Source of the DNA: Lumbricus terrestris
Taxonomy: Eukaryota; Annelida; Clitellata; Crassiclitellata; Lumbricidae
Assembly (NCBI GenBank): GCA_949752735.1
Contig: OX457050.1
Coordinates: forward strand, 38,788,510 to 38,852,509
Length of the DNA stretch: 64,000 nucleotides
Direction of reading: 5' to 3'
Position 1 is the stretch's first letter; each line of letters starts with the position of its first letter. The translations under genes and the position numbers were made by a program. A model generated the notes under the pieces. The model saw nothing but the letters and a program-made list of their open reading frames with translations, was not told where the DNA came from and did not search any database. This document shows positions 31,845-43,509 of the stretch, piece by piece.

Positions 31845-32625
31845 GGCAAAACTCCGAACTCCGGTCCCAAATTATTTCACAGCATTTGTCTTAATATAAC
31901 CGTCACTTCACAGCATTTGCAGATAACTGCCGAAAACGTTTACTGCACTAAAAAAAAATCAGAAAAATCATCCCGCTTCCTGTTTTGGGGTAATCCCGCA
32001 GTTTAGCGTCGTTAATTTCTTTTCTTCTAAGGGATTACCGAATGCATGATAAATGGAAGCTGGATTGGTGATTTTGCATTGATGAGTTTCCATTTCTAGG
32101 CTATAGCCTTTTATCATTAACCCAGCTTCCATTTCTCGAGCGTTATTTTTGTCATTCCAGCTTCTATTTCACCTATAAGGAACCTTCATCCAGCTTCCAT
32201 TCACCATTTGCCGGTGAGCCAATAATATTGAGCAACCTCAGCACATCGCTTGAGAAATGGAAGCTGGATGCATGTTGAAATACATGAATGAAAATCATCA
32301 ATCCAGCTTCCATTTATCAAGCATGCGGTAATTAACGACGCTAAACTGCGGGATTACCCTGTTTTGGTCTGAAGATTTTCATTGTAACTTCAGCGGCGAT
32401 TAGTATTTTAGTCACAGATGAAAATATTGATAACAAACCACGAAGTGGGATGACAGATGAAAATCCTCAGACCAAAACAAGAAGCGGGATGAATGTACTC
32501 AGAATGTACTGATAACCTCAATAATGACGTCATTGTAAATGAGGGTGAGTAAGAAAGCATTGGAGAAGCATATCTATGTGATAAGCCATGCGAAATAATT
32601 TGGGACCGGAGTTCGGAGGTTTGCC
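31845..32625. mobile_element. Middle MITE of the nest
   Basis: Ends GGCAAAACTCCGAACTCCGG.../...GAGTTCGGAGGTTTGCC, perfect 8-bp duplication AAAACATT (31837-31844, 32626-32633). 781 bp including the inner element. Confidence 0.88.
31989..32359. mobile_element. Inner MITE of the nest
   Basis: Ends GGTAATCCCGCAGTTTAGCG.../...CTAAACTGCGGGATTACCC, perfect 8-bp duplication TGTTTTGG (31981-31988, 32360-32367). The interior is mostly ATCCAGCTTCCATTT repeats in both orientations. Confidence 0.82.
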
Positions 32626-33035
32626 AAAACATTCATTCCACTTCTTTATCCTGCTATTCGTGAATCCAGCTTCTATTTCAGATCGATGAAAGCTTGTACC
32701 AGCTTCTATTTCAACTACTATTACAGAACCTTGATCCAGCTTCCATCTTTGAAGCGTTCTTTTCATTATTTTAGCCATAAGAAATCCTCATCCAGCTTCC
32801 ATTTTTACGCGATAGTTACCCCGTTTGGGACTTCCTTGAGGTTTTCAAGCACACATTTTACGATTTCCTCAAATAAATATGTCTTATTGCATATGTCTTT
32901 CAGTTATTATTGCAAAGAAATGGTCAAAATAATTTGGGACGCTAAACTACCCAATTATCCCCAATGGGTTCCTTGTCTGAAGAACTTGCGACTGTAATCG
33001 CCTAGTGCAGACTCAACTTTAAGCGAGAACCATTA

Positions 33036-33442
33036 AAATTTTCGGTACTTGTTTTTTATACGACCACCAAAAATTTATAAATTCGATGAAAAATATTTCC
33101 TCACGAAATAGAAGCGGGATTTAGCGCGTGAGGGTCGGTTAGGGCTCAGGTTAGGCGTCGTGAGGGTCGGTTAGGGTTAGTTTTAGGGTTGGTGCAGTCA
33201 TATTCTGCTGCAATTGAAGCTGGATTGATGAAAAATAATTTTCAATGAAAAACTGATGAAAATATTTGCTGAGAAATAGAAACTGGATTTATCGAACAAA
33301 TTCTTGCCTGTAAACAGAAGCTGGATCGATTAAAAGGATTCTCGGCAAACTAGAAGTTGGATTTATGAAAGATAACAACGCTGCAACGTTAGTTCTTGGT
33401 GTCTTGGTGGTCGTATAAAAAACATGTACCAAATTTTCAAAC
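33036..33442. mobile_element. MITE with TTTTTTATACGACCACCAA ends
   Basis: About 35-bp inverted ends (TTTTCGGTACTTGTTTTTTA at left, partner at 33405-33441). The interior has GAAGCTGGATTGATGAAAA repeats and two GTGAGGGTCGGTTAGGG units (33125-33185). A diverged copy is at 31430-31667. Confidence 0.65.
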
Positions 33443-33550
33443 ACCAACAATGACCGAGATTTCTGTTGCAGCTTTAGCACTAATTATATAAAATGAATTA
33501 TAAGAAATGGCCAATTGTCATCTTACAAAATGTATTTAAACAGAAATCTC

Positions 33551-34327
33551 GGCAAAACTCCGAACTCCGGTCCCAAATTATTTCACAGCATTTGTCTTAC
33601 CGTCAATTCACAGCATTTGTAGATAACTGCCGAAAACGTTTATTGCACTCAAAAAAATCAGAAAAATCATCCCGCTTCCTGTTTTGGGGTCGCAGTTTAG
33701 CGTCGTTAATTTCTTTTCTTCTAAGGGTAAAAAAATGGAAGCTGGATTGATGATTTTCATTCATGTATTTCAACATGCATCCGGCTTCCATTTCTCAAGC
33801 GATGTATCATTAATCCGGCTTCCAGTTCTCAAGCGTTATTTTTGTCAATCCAGCTTCTATTTCACCTATAAGAAACCTTCATCCAGCTTCCATTCACCAT
33901 TTGCCGGTGAGCCAATAATATTTAACAACCTCAGCACATCGCCTGAGAAATGGAAGCTGGATGCATGTTGAAATACATGAATGAAAATCATCAATCCAGC
34001 TTCCATTTATCAACCATGCGGTAAGTAAGGACGCTAAACTGCGGGACTACCCTGTTTTGGTCTGAAGATATTTATTGTAACTTCAGCGGCGATTAGTATT
34101 TTAGTCACAGATGAAAATATTTATAACAAACCACGAAGTGGGATGACAGATGAAAATCATCAGACCAAAACAAGAAGCGAGATGAATGTACTCAGAATGT
34201 ACTGGTAACCAAAATGGCCTCAATAATGACGTCATTGTATATGAGGGTGAGTAAGAAAGCATTGGAGAAGCATATCTATGTCATAAGCCATGCGAAATAA
34301 TTTGGGACCGGAGTTCGGAGTTTTGCC
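33551..34327. mobile_element. Second copy of the middle-plus-inner composite MITE
   Basis: Same ends as the middle MITE, but its own perfect target duplication GAAATCTC (33543-33550, 34328-34335). It contains the same inner insertion at the equivalent place (about 33690-34055), so the nested pair moved as one unit. Confidence 0.87.
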
Positions 34328-34344
34328 GAAATCTCACTACCGTC

Positions 34345-36150
34345 CATTCGTACAAAATGGCGAGCGATAACAGATGAGTATTCGTTGGTAATGGAAACTG
34401 GGTTTAAAAGTATGGTTCTGCCATCTGGTGAATATTATCGTAATCGTAATATTAATGCAAAAAAATTCTAAAGCGCTACTCGAAAGTCAAGCACTGGGCA
34501 CCAGCTTATCAAACAGCGCTGCGTTACAATATGACGTAAACAATAATTTTAAACAATGTAGTTGGTTAATTTGTTCATTGTTCGGTGTTCACGGGTTATT
34601 TTAATTTGAACAGTACCCTATGTACGAACTTCCTATCATCCTCAGTAGGCAATTTATTCCAAGTTAAGAGTTATAGAGCGAGGACCACAGCAACGCCAAA
34701 TGACAGGCGGACACAAAAACCACAGGACATTACATGCATTTGACTCTGTGGACCACTCAATTCTCCTGCAGCGCCTCTCCACTTCTTTCGGCTTAGTGGA
34801 CCAGCCTCTTGATTGGCTTAAGTCCTTCCTATCTGACCGCTAAAACTGTATAGTTATTGGGTCGTTCAGATCTGCTTCTGTCCCTGCCCCTCTTGGGGTG
34901 CCCCAGTGTTCCGTCTCGGGTCCGCTGCTGTATCTTCTCTATACTGCTTATAATTATCTGCTCCTTACTATCATCTCAAGGGCTTCTGCAACAGCTATTT
35001 GCCGATGATGTGCAAGCCTACATCCATACCTAGTGTATTGCGCTACGCTGCTCGCCTTGTTGGGCGGCTTCCTAAATTTGCTCCTGTCTTTGCCTATATG
35101 CGCGATGTGCTGCACTGGCTGCCAGTGTCCCAGCGGATCTCATACCGCATTGCTGCTGTGGTCTCTCGCTGTGTCCTTGGCTGTGCTCCGTCGTATTTGC
35201 GCGATCTTTGCTGTCCAGTCTCCGTTGCAGCGCGTCGTGAACTTCGCTCTTCGGTTAGGAGTGAACTTCTGGTCCCGCGGGCCCCGCTTAGCTATAGCTA
35301 TTAGGCTAAGCAGCGCCGTGCTTTCTCAGTTGTGGGGCCTACAGTCTGGAACGACCTCCTGGTTACACTTCGCTCTCTACTTGTGGCCCATCCGATTGGG
35401 TTCTGCAAGTCTCTCAAGTCTTTTTTCTTTGCTCGTGGTTGGGCTGGGAGCGCCTCTGAGTAGTTTCTTGAAGGGGCGCTTTATAAATGCTATGAATGAA
35501 TGAATGAATGAATGAATGACCCCACGCATAGCCATCGTCTAATCATAATGTCTGTTTAGTCTATTATATAATTCGCGAATATGTTCAGCGATCGCGAATA
35601 AGCTCAAAGTTAGTGAATAAATTAGTCAGCTGCGCAGCTCATATATAGGCGTACGGGAGATTTCAGCAGTTGTGGGGGGGGGGCGGCAAAGATATTGCAC
35701 TTCTGCCCGTAAAAATCCTGAAATCTCGTGGAAAATGCAACTTTTTCGCAGAAAAAATTTGACGACTTTTTAAAAATCATTTTCCGGTCAGCTTGCCCCA
35801 AAAACAGACGTGCCCGAAATTGCTCAAAAAGTTGATTACTTTTTTCCCGAAATTGCCCGAAAAGTCGACCTTTTTTAGACATTTCCCGGGTCAGCTTGCC
35901 CGAAAAATAGTTTTGCCCGAAATTTCGGGGGTATTTGCCCCCCTCTGGACCCCCGCCTCGCACGCCTAAGGATGCGCTTGACTTTCGAGTAGCGCTCTAG
36001 AAATGTCAAGATTACTATTAGGCCTACGAAAATGTTGAATCTCTAATATTCAGTAGATGGCAGGATGCTCTGTAGCCAGCTTCCTTTATGGTAAGAACAC
36101 GCAACGGATCTAATATCGCTCGCCATTTTGTATGTATGGACGTTAATGTA
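34345..36150. mobile_element. ~1.8 kb inverted-repeat element containing a LINE remnant
   Basis: Left sequence (TACAAAATGGCGAGCGATA, then AAAGCGCTACTCGAAAGTCA at about 34475) recurs inverted at the right (35973-35992 and about 36112-36140). Similar end sequence occurs at about 63345-63475. The exact boundaries and target duplication are uncertain. Confidence 0.5.
34735..35520 (+). mobile_element. LINE remnant with (TGAA)n tail
   Basis: Decayed polymerase: DHSILLQRLSTSFGLVDQ, a GVPQCSVSGPLL block, then VLHWLPVSQRISYRIAAVVSR and LGCAPSYLRDLC, in shifting frames. The 3' end GGGAGCGCCTCTGAGTAG...GGCGCTTTATAAATGC leads into (TGAA)5 at about 35494-35518. A second copy of this 3' end is at 48970-49030. 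Confidence 0.75.
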
Positions 36151-36656
36151 AGATTAATTAGAATTACAACAACTAGCTAGTCTTAGAGTTTTTGTCCTAA
36201 AGTTACAATGCAAATTTCTATAATTGCTGGTATTTTTTAGCTTAATAGTTCGATGGTATTCCATCGTTTTAGCGGAATAAACGATTAGCCAAAACACGGG
36301 GTATAGCGCTGATGGTAATGTATCGTTTGGTAAACGTGAAAATAATTTACGACGCTAAAATACACGTTTACCTATCGTTTTAACGGAATTAATTATTTTT
36401 TAATTTTCGGAAAACGGAATAGCGGAATAAATTATACGAAATTTTTGGGCAGTCGCATCATCATTATTTTTCAACATTCCGGCTTCTGCCTAAACGGCAG
36501 AATAGGTCCATAATTTGAATTCAAGTTTAAGGCAGTTTGTGTGCAGGTTTCAGCTTTCCGTTTTAAAGCATGTCTTCTATTTAAATATTAATTTAAGCAT
36601 CATGTTTGTCAAGTTTTAGCTGTGCTACTTTTGAAAATTACAGGTGCCATTAAGAT
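35521..36656. other. Mostly unassigned; right arm of the inverted-repeat element and an AT-rich repeat
   Basis: 35680-35960 has repeated GCCCGAAATTGCCCGAAAA motifs. 36240-36440 has several TATCGTTTTARCGGAATWAA motifs, also seen next to the TTAA element at 54620. No gene recognised. Confidence 0.4.
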
Positions 36657-37860
36657 ATGGAAGGCACACGATCTGGGCCCCTCTTGTTCATCCTCTACAC
36701 CACTCCACTCAGTTCACTCATAAAAGCATCCACAGTCGACCATCATCTATATGCTGACGACACCCAATTATTCATCTCTTTCTCTCCAAGCAGCTTCTCT
36801 GACTCCATAAATAATCTTCTCTCTGTGGTCACCCAAATCACCTCTTGGATGACCTCAAATCTCCTCTGCCTTAACCCCTCCAAGACAGAATTTATACTAA
36901 TTGGCCTCAGAGAGCAACTCAAGAAAATTTCTGATCCCTCTATTTCCTTCAACAATGACTCTTCTTCCAACCACACTTTCTCCGCAAATTCTCCTGTCCG
37001 AAACCTAGGTGTAATCTTTGACCAGCATCTTAGCTTCTCCGACCACATAACCCAACTTTCCCGCACTTGTTTCATGCACATACGAGATCTCCGCAGAATC
37101 CGACCTATGCTTGACTTTAAAACTGCATCCACAATAGCCACATCCATAGTTCATGCGAAACTTGATTACTGCAACTCTCTCTTCCTAAACATTGATATAA
37201 CCCAAATTAACCGCCTCCAAGCTATCCAGAATGCCCTCGCCCGTGCAGTGACGAAAACCCCCAAACGTCACCACATCACTCCTGTCCTGAAATCACTTCA
37301 CTGGCTCAAAATACCTGAACGCATCGAATACAAAGTCCTCTCACTCACTTACAATACACTTCAATCATCCCAGCCGTTCTACCTTCGTCAGTTGTTCACC
37401 ATCCAGCCACCTCGTTCAACACGCTCCTCATCCTCCATTACACTGCTTCGCCCTCCCATCACTTCATCACTGAAATTCGCAAACCGCTCCATAGCCATTG
37501 CCGTTCCACCTCTCTGGAACAAACTTCCACCAGCACTTCGGCAAACTTCCGACCCATCATACGAACTCACCAAAACTCCACCTCTCGCTATCTCCCCACA
37601 GGTCTTTCACTCAAAACTGAAAACATTGCTCTTTCAAAAATCCTATCCTGATTCTTCTTCTCCTTACATCCCCCGCCACTTCAACTCTAAACATCACCCA
37701 CCTTAGCCGTCCATCTATCTGCCTGCCTGACTCTCCGGACTTGACCCGCTGCCTATCGATTTTGTTTTGATTGAGCGCCTGTGAATAAGCTGGTTCCCGC
37801 GACTTGGCTTTTGTGGGCGCCGTAGAAGTTTCGAGATTACGATTACGATTACGATTAATT
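36657..37860 (+). mobile_element. CR1/L2-group LINE, 5'-truncated, with ATTACG tail
   Basis: One uninterrupted 349-codon frame (36657-37706) beginning within the GPLLF motif of the reverse transcriptase. It contains the catalytic YADDTQLFISF block, LNPSKTEF, and the C-terminal domain LHWLKIPERIEYKVLSLTYN and PPLWNKLPPALR, ending near KLKTLLFQKSY. The 3' UTR ends in (ATTACG)n at 37834-37857. 5' truncation at 36657 is typical of target-primed reverse transcription. The open frame suggests a young copy. Confidence 0.85.
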
Positions 37861-38698
37861 CCTGCTCCTGAGTACAGGTGCCTGAGGATCCGATCAGTTA
37901 CGCTAACAATTTGCTTTTACTGATATATCTGATTTAAAAAAATTAAATAACTCCTGAAACTTTGATCTTCCAACTATTGCTTGTTGGTCAGTTGAATTGG
38001 CAGCAAAGTTCATTCTTATGTCATGAGCAGCAATAAAAAATTATGTTTTCTATTTTGAATCATTATTAATTTTGAGGTTTACTGTTATTTGTAGCAAACA
38101 TGAAGATAACGAACAACATTCTTGTAACAATTAAAAATCCAGTTGTAAGACGAGGTCTACTTAGCCCAAATCTACACCAAGAACATTAACGATTTTCTCT
38201 CTGTGTACAACGTTTCCTGTGATCTACTTCTTCACCCACTTAAGCAAAGTTTTGATTGCCTAAGTATTTCCTTGTGGTTCTTAGTCTATGAATCTGAAAC
38301 GAAAATTTTTAGGAACTCGCAACCAGGCTGTTGGTGGAAAGCCTCTAATAACACTTGGATGAACATTCTTCACAGGCAATTCATTTGAATTGCATATTGA
38401 AATTGATGCTTATAAATAGCCTTTCAAATTTCAACTCTGTCTCCAATCTAGTGATTGGAAAAATCATCTGCAATAGAAACAATCTTTTCAGAAACTTAAG
38501 GTCATCATGTGGACTGTTCATTAAAATACCCAGACTGAAGAAAAGCATTGAAAATACCAACCAGGACAGCAGTAGCTTGATGGCTAATATGACAACATAT
38601 TGTACAAGAGACAGGAAATAAAAGTGCCAAATATATCATTTAATCAGTGTAGAATCTAACGAAAGCACACAAGAACTCATCCTGCACAGGAGCCAGCC
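37861..38698. other. Upstream region of ZNF-C, nothing identified
   Basis: AT-rich, only short frames; upstream exons and promoter of ZNF-C may lie here. Confidence 0.35.
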
Positions 38699-41190
38699 AT
38701 GTCGGCGAAACAGTACTGGTGCGATTTATGTAAGAAATCATTTGCTAATCAGTCTTCTCTGACAATTCACATGAGAACCCACATTGGTAATAAACCCTAC
38801 ATGTGCCAGACGAGTCAGAAGTCATTTGCTCAAAATAGCGCTGCACAAGCGCACATGAGAACTCATACCGGAGATAAACCATACACCTGCCAGCTATGTG
38901 AGAAAACGTTTGCTCAAGATAATCAACTGAAAACGCACATGATAACCCACACTGGTGAAAAACCATACAAATGTCGGATATGTCAAAAATCGTTTACTGT
39001 AAGCAGTGCTCTAAAAATTCACTTGAGATCTCATTCTGGCGAAAAACGATGCAGGTGTCATTTATGTCAGAAATTGCTTGCTAATGAGTCTTCTTTGAAA
39101 GCTCATATGAGATCCCACACTGGTGATAAACCATACAAGTGTCAGATATGTCATAAATCATTTGCTCGTGGTAATGAGCTGAAAGTACACACGAGATCCC
39201 ATACTGGTGATAAACCGTATAAGTGTCAGATATGTGAAAAGTCATTTCGTCAGGGTGGTAATATGAAAGCACACATGAGAACTCACACGGGAGACAAACC
39301 GTATGTGTGTCAGCTGTGTCAGAAAACGTTTCGTCAAGATTGTGGGCTGAGAACACACATGAGAACCCATACTGGTGAAAAACCATACAAATGTAAGTTT
39401 TGTAAGAAATCGTTTGCTCAAACATGTGGCTTGGCGGAACATTTGAGAATACATACTGGTGAAAAACCATACCGATGCCAGATATGTCAGAAATCATATA
39501 CTGGACAGAGTCAATTTAACGTTCACATGAAAACTCATATGAGATCCCATACTGGTGATAAACCATACAAGTGTCAGATATGTGAACAGTCATTTATTCA
39601 GGCTGGTTATATGAAAATACACATGAGAACTCATACGGGAGAGAAACCGTATGTGTGTCAGCTATGTCAGAAAACGTTTCGTCAAGATTCCGTACTGAGA
39701 ACACACATGAGAACCCATACTGGTGAAAAACCATACAGGTGTCACATGTGTGAGAAATTATTTGCTGTAGGCAGTCATCTGACTGTGCACATGAGAACCC
39801 ATACTGGTGAAAAACCATACAGGTGTCACATGTGTGAGAAATCATTTGCTTCAAGCAGTCATCTGACTGTGCACATGAGAACTCATACTGGTGAAAAGCC
39901 ATACAGCTGCCAATTCTGTACGAAAACATTTGCACAGGATAGTACCCTGAAAATGCACATGAGAACCCACACTGGGGAGAAACCACATGAATGTCAGTTT
40001 TGTAAGAAGTCATTTACTCAAATGGGTAGCTTCATGACACATATAAGAATCCATACTGGTGAAAAACCATTTAGATGCCAGTTATGTCTGAAAACGTTTG
40101 CCCAAAGTAGTCAGCTGAAATCTCACAAAATAACTCATACTGGAGAGAAACCAAGTACTTGCCAGTTTTGTAAGAAATCATTTACTCAGATAGGTCACCT
40201 GGTTTTGCATATGAGAATTCATACTGGTGAGAAACCATACAGTTGCCTAATGTGTCAGAAATCATTTTCTAGAAATGAGGCTCTGAAAAAGCACATGAGA
40301 ACCCATACTGGGGAAAACCATACAAATGCCAGCTGTGTCCGATGCACTTTAGCAATAGTAGTGCTATGCACAAGCACATGAGAACACATACTGGCGAAAA
40401 GCCACACAGTTGTCGTTTCTGTCAAAAATCATTTGATAGAGGTAGTAGTCTGAAAGTGCACATGAGAACCCATACTGGTGAGATGCCATACACATGCCAA
40501 TTCTGTCAGAAAACATTTATGCAAAGTAGTCACCTGAAAATGCACATAAGAACACATACTGGAGATAAACCGCATGTCTGTCAATTTTGTAAGAAATCAT
40601 TTAATCATGCATGTTCCTTGGTGGTACATCTGAGAACCCATACAGGTGAAAAACCGTACAGATGCGAGTTATGTCAGAAATCATTTACAACAGGCAGTCA
40701 ACTAAAGATCCATATAAGAACTCATACTGGAGATAAACCATACATATGCGATGTTTGCAACAAAGGATTCACACACATTGGACATCTGAAGACACACAGA
40801 GGAAGTCATGCAACAGAGAAGCAGCTTGCAATCAATGAACACCGGATCAAGAGAAGTTCTGTAGCAAAACAGTTTCAACTCCATGCACAGTCAGAGGTTC
40901 TGAAAATGGGAAGTGATGTAACTGCCAACGTGTCTGAATATTTCATTACATCTAATATTGCGGTTATTATCGATAAACCAAATGAACATTACTCCAAGAA
41001 AATATGCCCAGATTCTATTGTAATTGCAGACCTATCACCGGAGATTGAAGATGGAGAATGTCTGTTTATAAGCAACTTCAGATCTCCTGGGGATGCACCA
41101 GCGTCTTTGTTCACATCTTTTGGATGTGGTGTATGTAACAAATTGCTCAAAACTGAAACGGCATTTATGGAGCATTGTTCTGTTCATTGA
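38699..41190 (+). pseudogene. ZNF-C: 25-finger C2H2 gene with a 1-bp frameshift
   Basis: Likely nuclear DNA-binding protein. It starts MSAKQYWCDLCKKSF, so the first finger begins almost at the N-terminus. Nineteen fingers read from 38699; near 40313-40320 one A is missing from a GGGGAAAA run before CCATAC, and six more fingers plus the tail read in the next frame to 41190. The second finger has CQTS in place of CQTC, and finger ten has an insertion. Linkers are HTGEKPY or HTGDKPY. The tail has SFGCGVCNKLLKTETAFMEHCSVH, then a TGA where the paralogues have Arg (CGA in origin would explain it). The sequence after the stop still encodes HSPPDDLISDL. Frameshift and stop could be real decay or assembly error. 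Confidence 0.85.
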
Positions 41191-41699
41191 CATTCTCCAC
41201 CTGACGACTTAATTTCTGACCTGTGAATTGTTTATCCATCTTCATTTTTACAAGCATTGTTTCATCAATCCAATCGCATTTGTCATGCGATGTTCTCATC
41301 AGTCCATGTCCTATTTCAGCAAGGCTTTCATCAATCCATCTTCAATTTATCTCGACAAAATTATGATTCATGGCAAAATGCTGATGACAAATGTTTTGTT
41401 CACTATGAATTGCAATACTTCTGTGTTGAGTCTGAGTCAGTTTGAAATTAAAGCGAAGACTATTATAAAATTATATATTGTGTGAACTTATTTTTCCGCA
41501 TAATACAGTTGCATAATTATTGTGATGTTTAGATGACATAGTAACTATTAAACTGTAACGATATATATAGTTTATTTTGCAAAAATTTCGTACAGAATTT
41601 CGAAAAGTAGGTTTCTTGCTGATTATAGAGATTATCCGGGATTTCTTCTTATAGACATAATTTTTGTAAGTTGTTGCATAGTTCCGATATGATTATAAG
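41191..41699. other. 3' flank of ZNF-C
   Basis: Carries the leftover tail codons to 41226, then AT-rich DNA with AATTAAAG-type signals near 41445. Two degraded ATCAATCC motifs resemble the local MITE core. Confidence 0.4.
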
Positions 41700-42293
41700 G
41701 GTTCCACGACAACTGGTCTACCGACAACTCGTCTAACGACAACTCGTCTAACGACAACTAGTCTACAGATGAATAGTATTGATGAAATAGAAGCTGGATT
41801 TATGAAAACGGTTTCTTAGCCTAAATGGAAGCTGGGTTGATTATTTTATTTGTGTATTTCGACATGCATCCAGCTTCTACTTCAGATCTAAAAATACCTT
41901 CATCCAGCTTCTATTTCTCACCCGTTATTTTCATCAATCCAGCTTCCATTTCAGATATATAAAATACTCTCATCCAGCTTCCATTACTTAAGCGTTTTTC
42001 CATCAATCCAGCTTCTATTTCAGACCAAGAAATACTTTCATCCAGCTTTTATTTCTCATACGCTATTTTCGTCAATCCACCTTCTATTTCACCTGTAAAA
42101 GAGCCATCATCCAGATTCCATTTTTCTTGCGTTTTTTCACCAATCCAACCTCCATTTCACCTGTAAAAACTTTCAGCCAGCTTCCATTTCTCAAGCGCTG
42201 GATCAGTTATTTGTAGACCAGTTGTCGTAGACGAATTGTCCGTGGACCACTTGTCGTTAGACGAGTTGTCGGTAGACGAGTTGTCGTGACACC
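41700..42293. mobile_element. MITE with repeated GACAACTCGTCTA ends, 594 bp
   Basis: The left end is GGTTCCACGACAACTGG followed by three GACAACTMGTCTAMC units; the right end is the inverted array closing GTTGTCGTGACACC. The target duplication is a perfect 9 bp, GATTATAAG (41691-41699, 42294-42302). The interior is ATCCAGCTTCYATTT repeats. Confidence 0.82.
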
Positions 42294-43500
42294 GATTATA
42301 AGACTGTAAAATTGCTACAGGTTATTTAAATGAAATGTTTTACTGTAGTTTCTAAAGATGGTGGACATAATGTCTCTTGTACTGGGTTCAATTCTCGGAC
42401 ACATTTATTGTTATTTATTAAGTTTTGTCGCCTAACAACTTTTGCTGGATTGGTTTTTAATGCAGTTTGTGCAACAATGTTAAGCTTTTTGTGTTAAGTG
42501 TATATTCAAGTTGTACCTTGAAAGTAGTGAGTTGAGTTAGCGTAAACTACATTTAGATTTTCTCTTAAACATTATATTTGTGTGCATAGGTGCAATCAAG
42601 TCCTGTAGTTTCTAACGATGCTGTTCATAATGTCTCTTTCACAGGACTCATTTCTCGGACACATTTATTGTTTTATCACTCATCCAGCTTATGTTTCAGA
42701 TATATAAAATTTCATCCAGCCACCATTTCTTAGTCGTTTTTATCATTCATCCCGCTTCTATTTCAGATCTATAAAAACATTCATCTATCTTCTATTTAAG
42801 ATATAAAATACATTGATCCCACTCTCATTTCTGAAGCTTTTTTTAATCCAACTCCAATTTATTATTTTCATCAATCCAGCTCCAATTTAAGGCAATACAT
42901 TTTACTCCATCCAGCTCCAATTTAAGCAAGAACATTTTAATCAAGGCAAGACGTTTCATCAATCGAGCTCCAATCTAGGGCAGGACAGTTTCGTCAATCC
43001 AGCTTCTATTTCATGTGTAACAATATTTATTCCGGTTTCCGTTACTCCCGTGTTATTTTCAAAGATCCAGCTTCAATTTTATCAAAACGCTTGTAATCAA
43101 TCCAGCTCCAATTTAAGGCAAGACATTTTAATCCTTCCAGCTTTAATTTAAGGAAGAACATTTTCATAAATCCAGCTTCTATTTCAGGTAAGAAAATACT
43201 TATTCCGGTTTCCTTTACTGCAACCGCTCCGATTTTAACAGGACGATTTTAGTCAATCTAAATCCGACTTCCATTTAAAATTGAAGTATTTCCATCAATC
43301 CAACTTCTATTTCGCAACGCGATTGTTTCGTGTATCCGGCTTCAATTTTTACAAGTATTATTTTCGTCAAGGCAACTTCGTTCAGGAAACGTTCTTTTCC
43401 TCGGTTTCTTTTTGCAGCGAGGCCATGAGCAACCTGTTTTCGAGTTATGACGAGTTATTTTCATTAATAAAACTTTTCTTTTAGCGGCAATAATCATGTC
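42294..43500. repeat. Diverged ATCCAGCTYCAATTT repeats, plus orientation
   Basis: From about 42680 on, 40-50 bp units carry ATCCAGCTYYAATTTAAGGCAAGACATTTTCATC-like sequence. The segment 42294-42670 holds a ~240-bp duplication (TTTCTAAAGATGG...TCTCGGACACATTTATTG and TTTCTAACGATGC...). Confidence 0.7.
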
Positions 43501-43509
43501 GTAAACATT

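Larger units (their letters stand above)
31676..32960. mobile_element. Outer MITE of a triple nest
   Basis: Ends GGTAATTGGGTAGTTTAGCG.../...CTACCCAATTATCC, perfect 8-bp duplication CCAATGGG (31668-31675, 32961-32968). It contains the middle element 31845-32625. Without it the element is about 500 bp and carries ATCCAGCTTCYATTT repeats. Confidence 0.85.

Noticed and set aside
36743..37147. Minus-strand frame under the LINE polymerase
   Set aside because: The plus strand encodes a clear reverse transcriptase with YADD; the opposite frame has no family features.
39081..40013. Minus-strand frames under ZNF-C (and similar under ZNF-D)
   Set aside because: Antisense shadows of regular finger codons; no independent signature.
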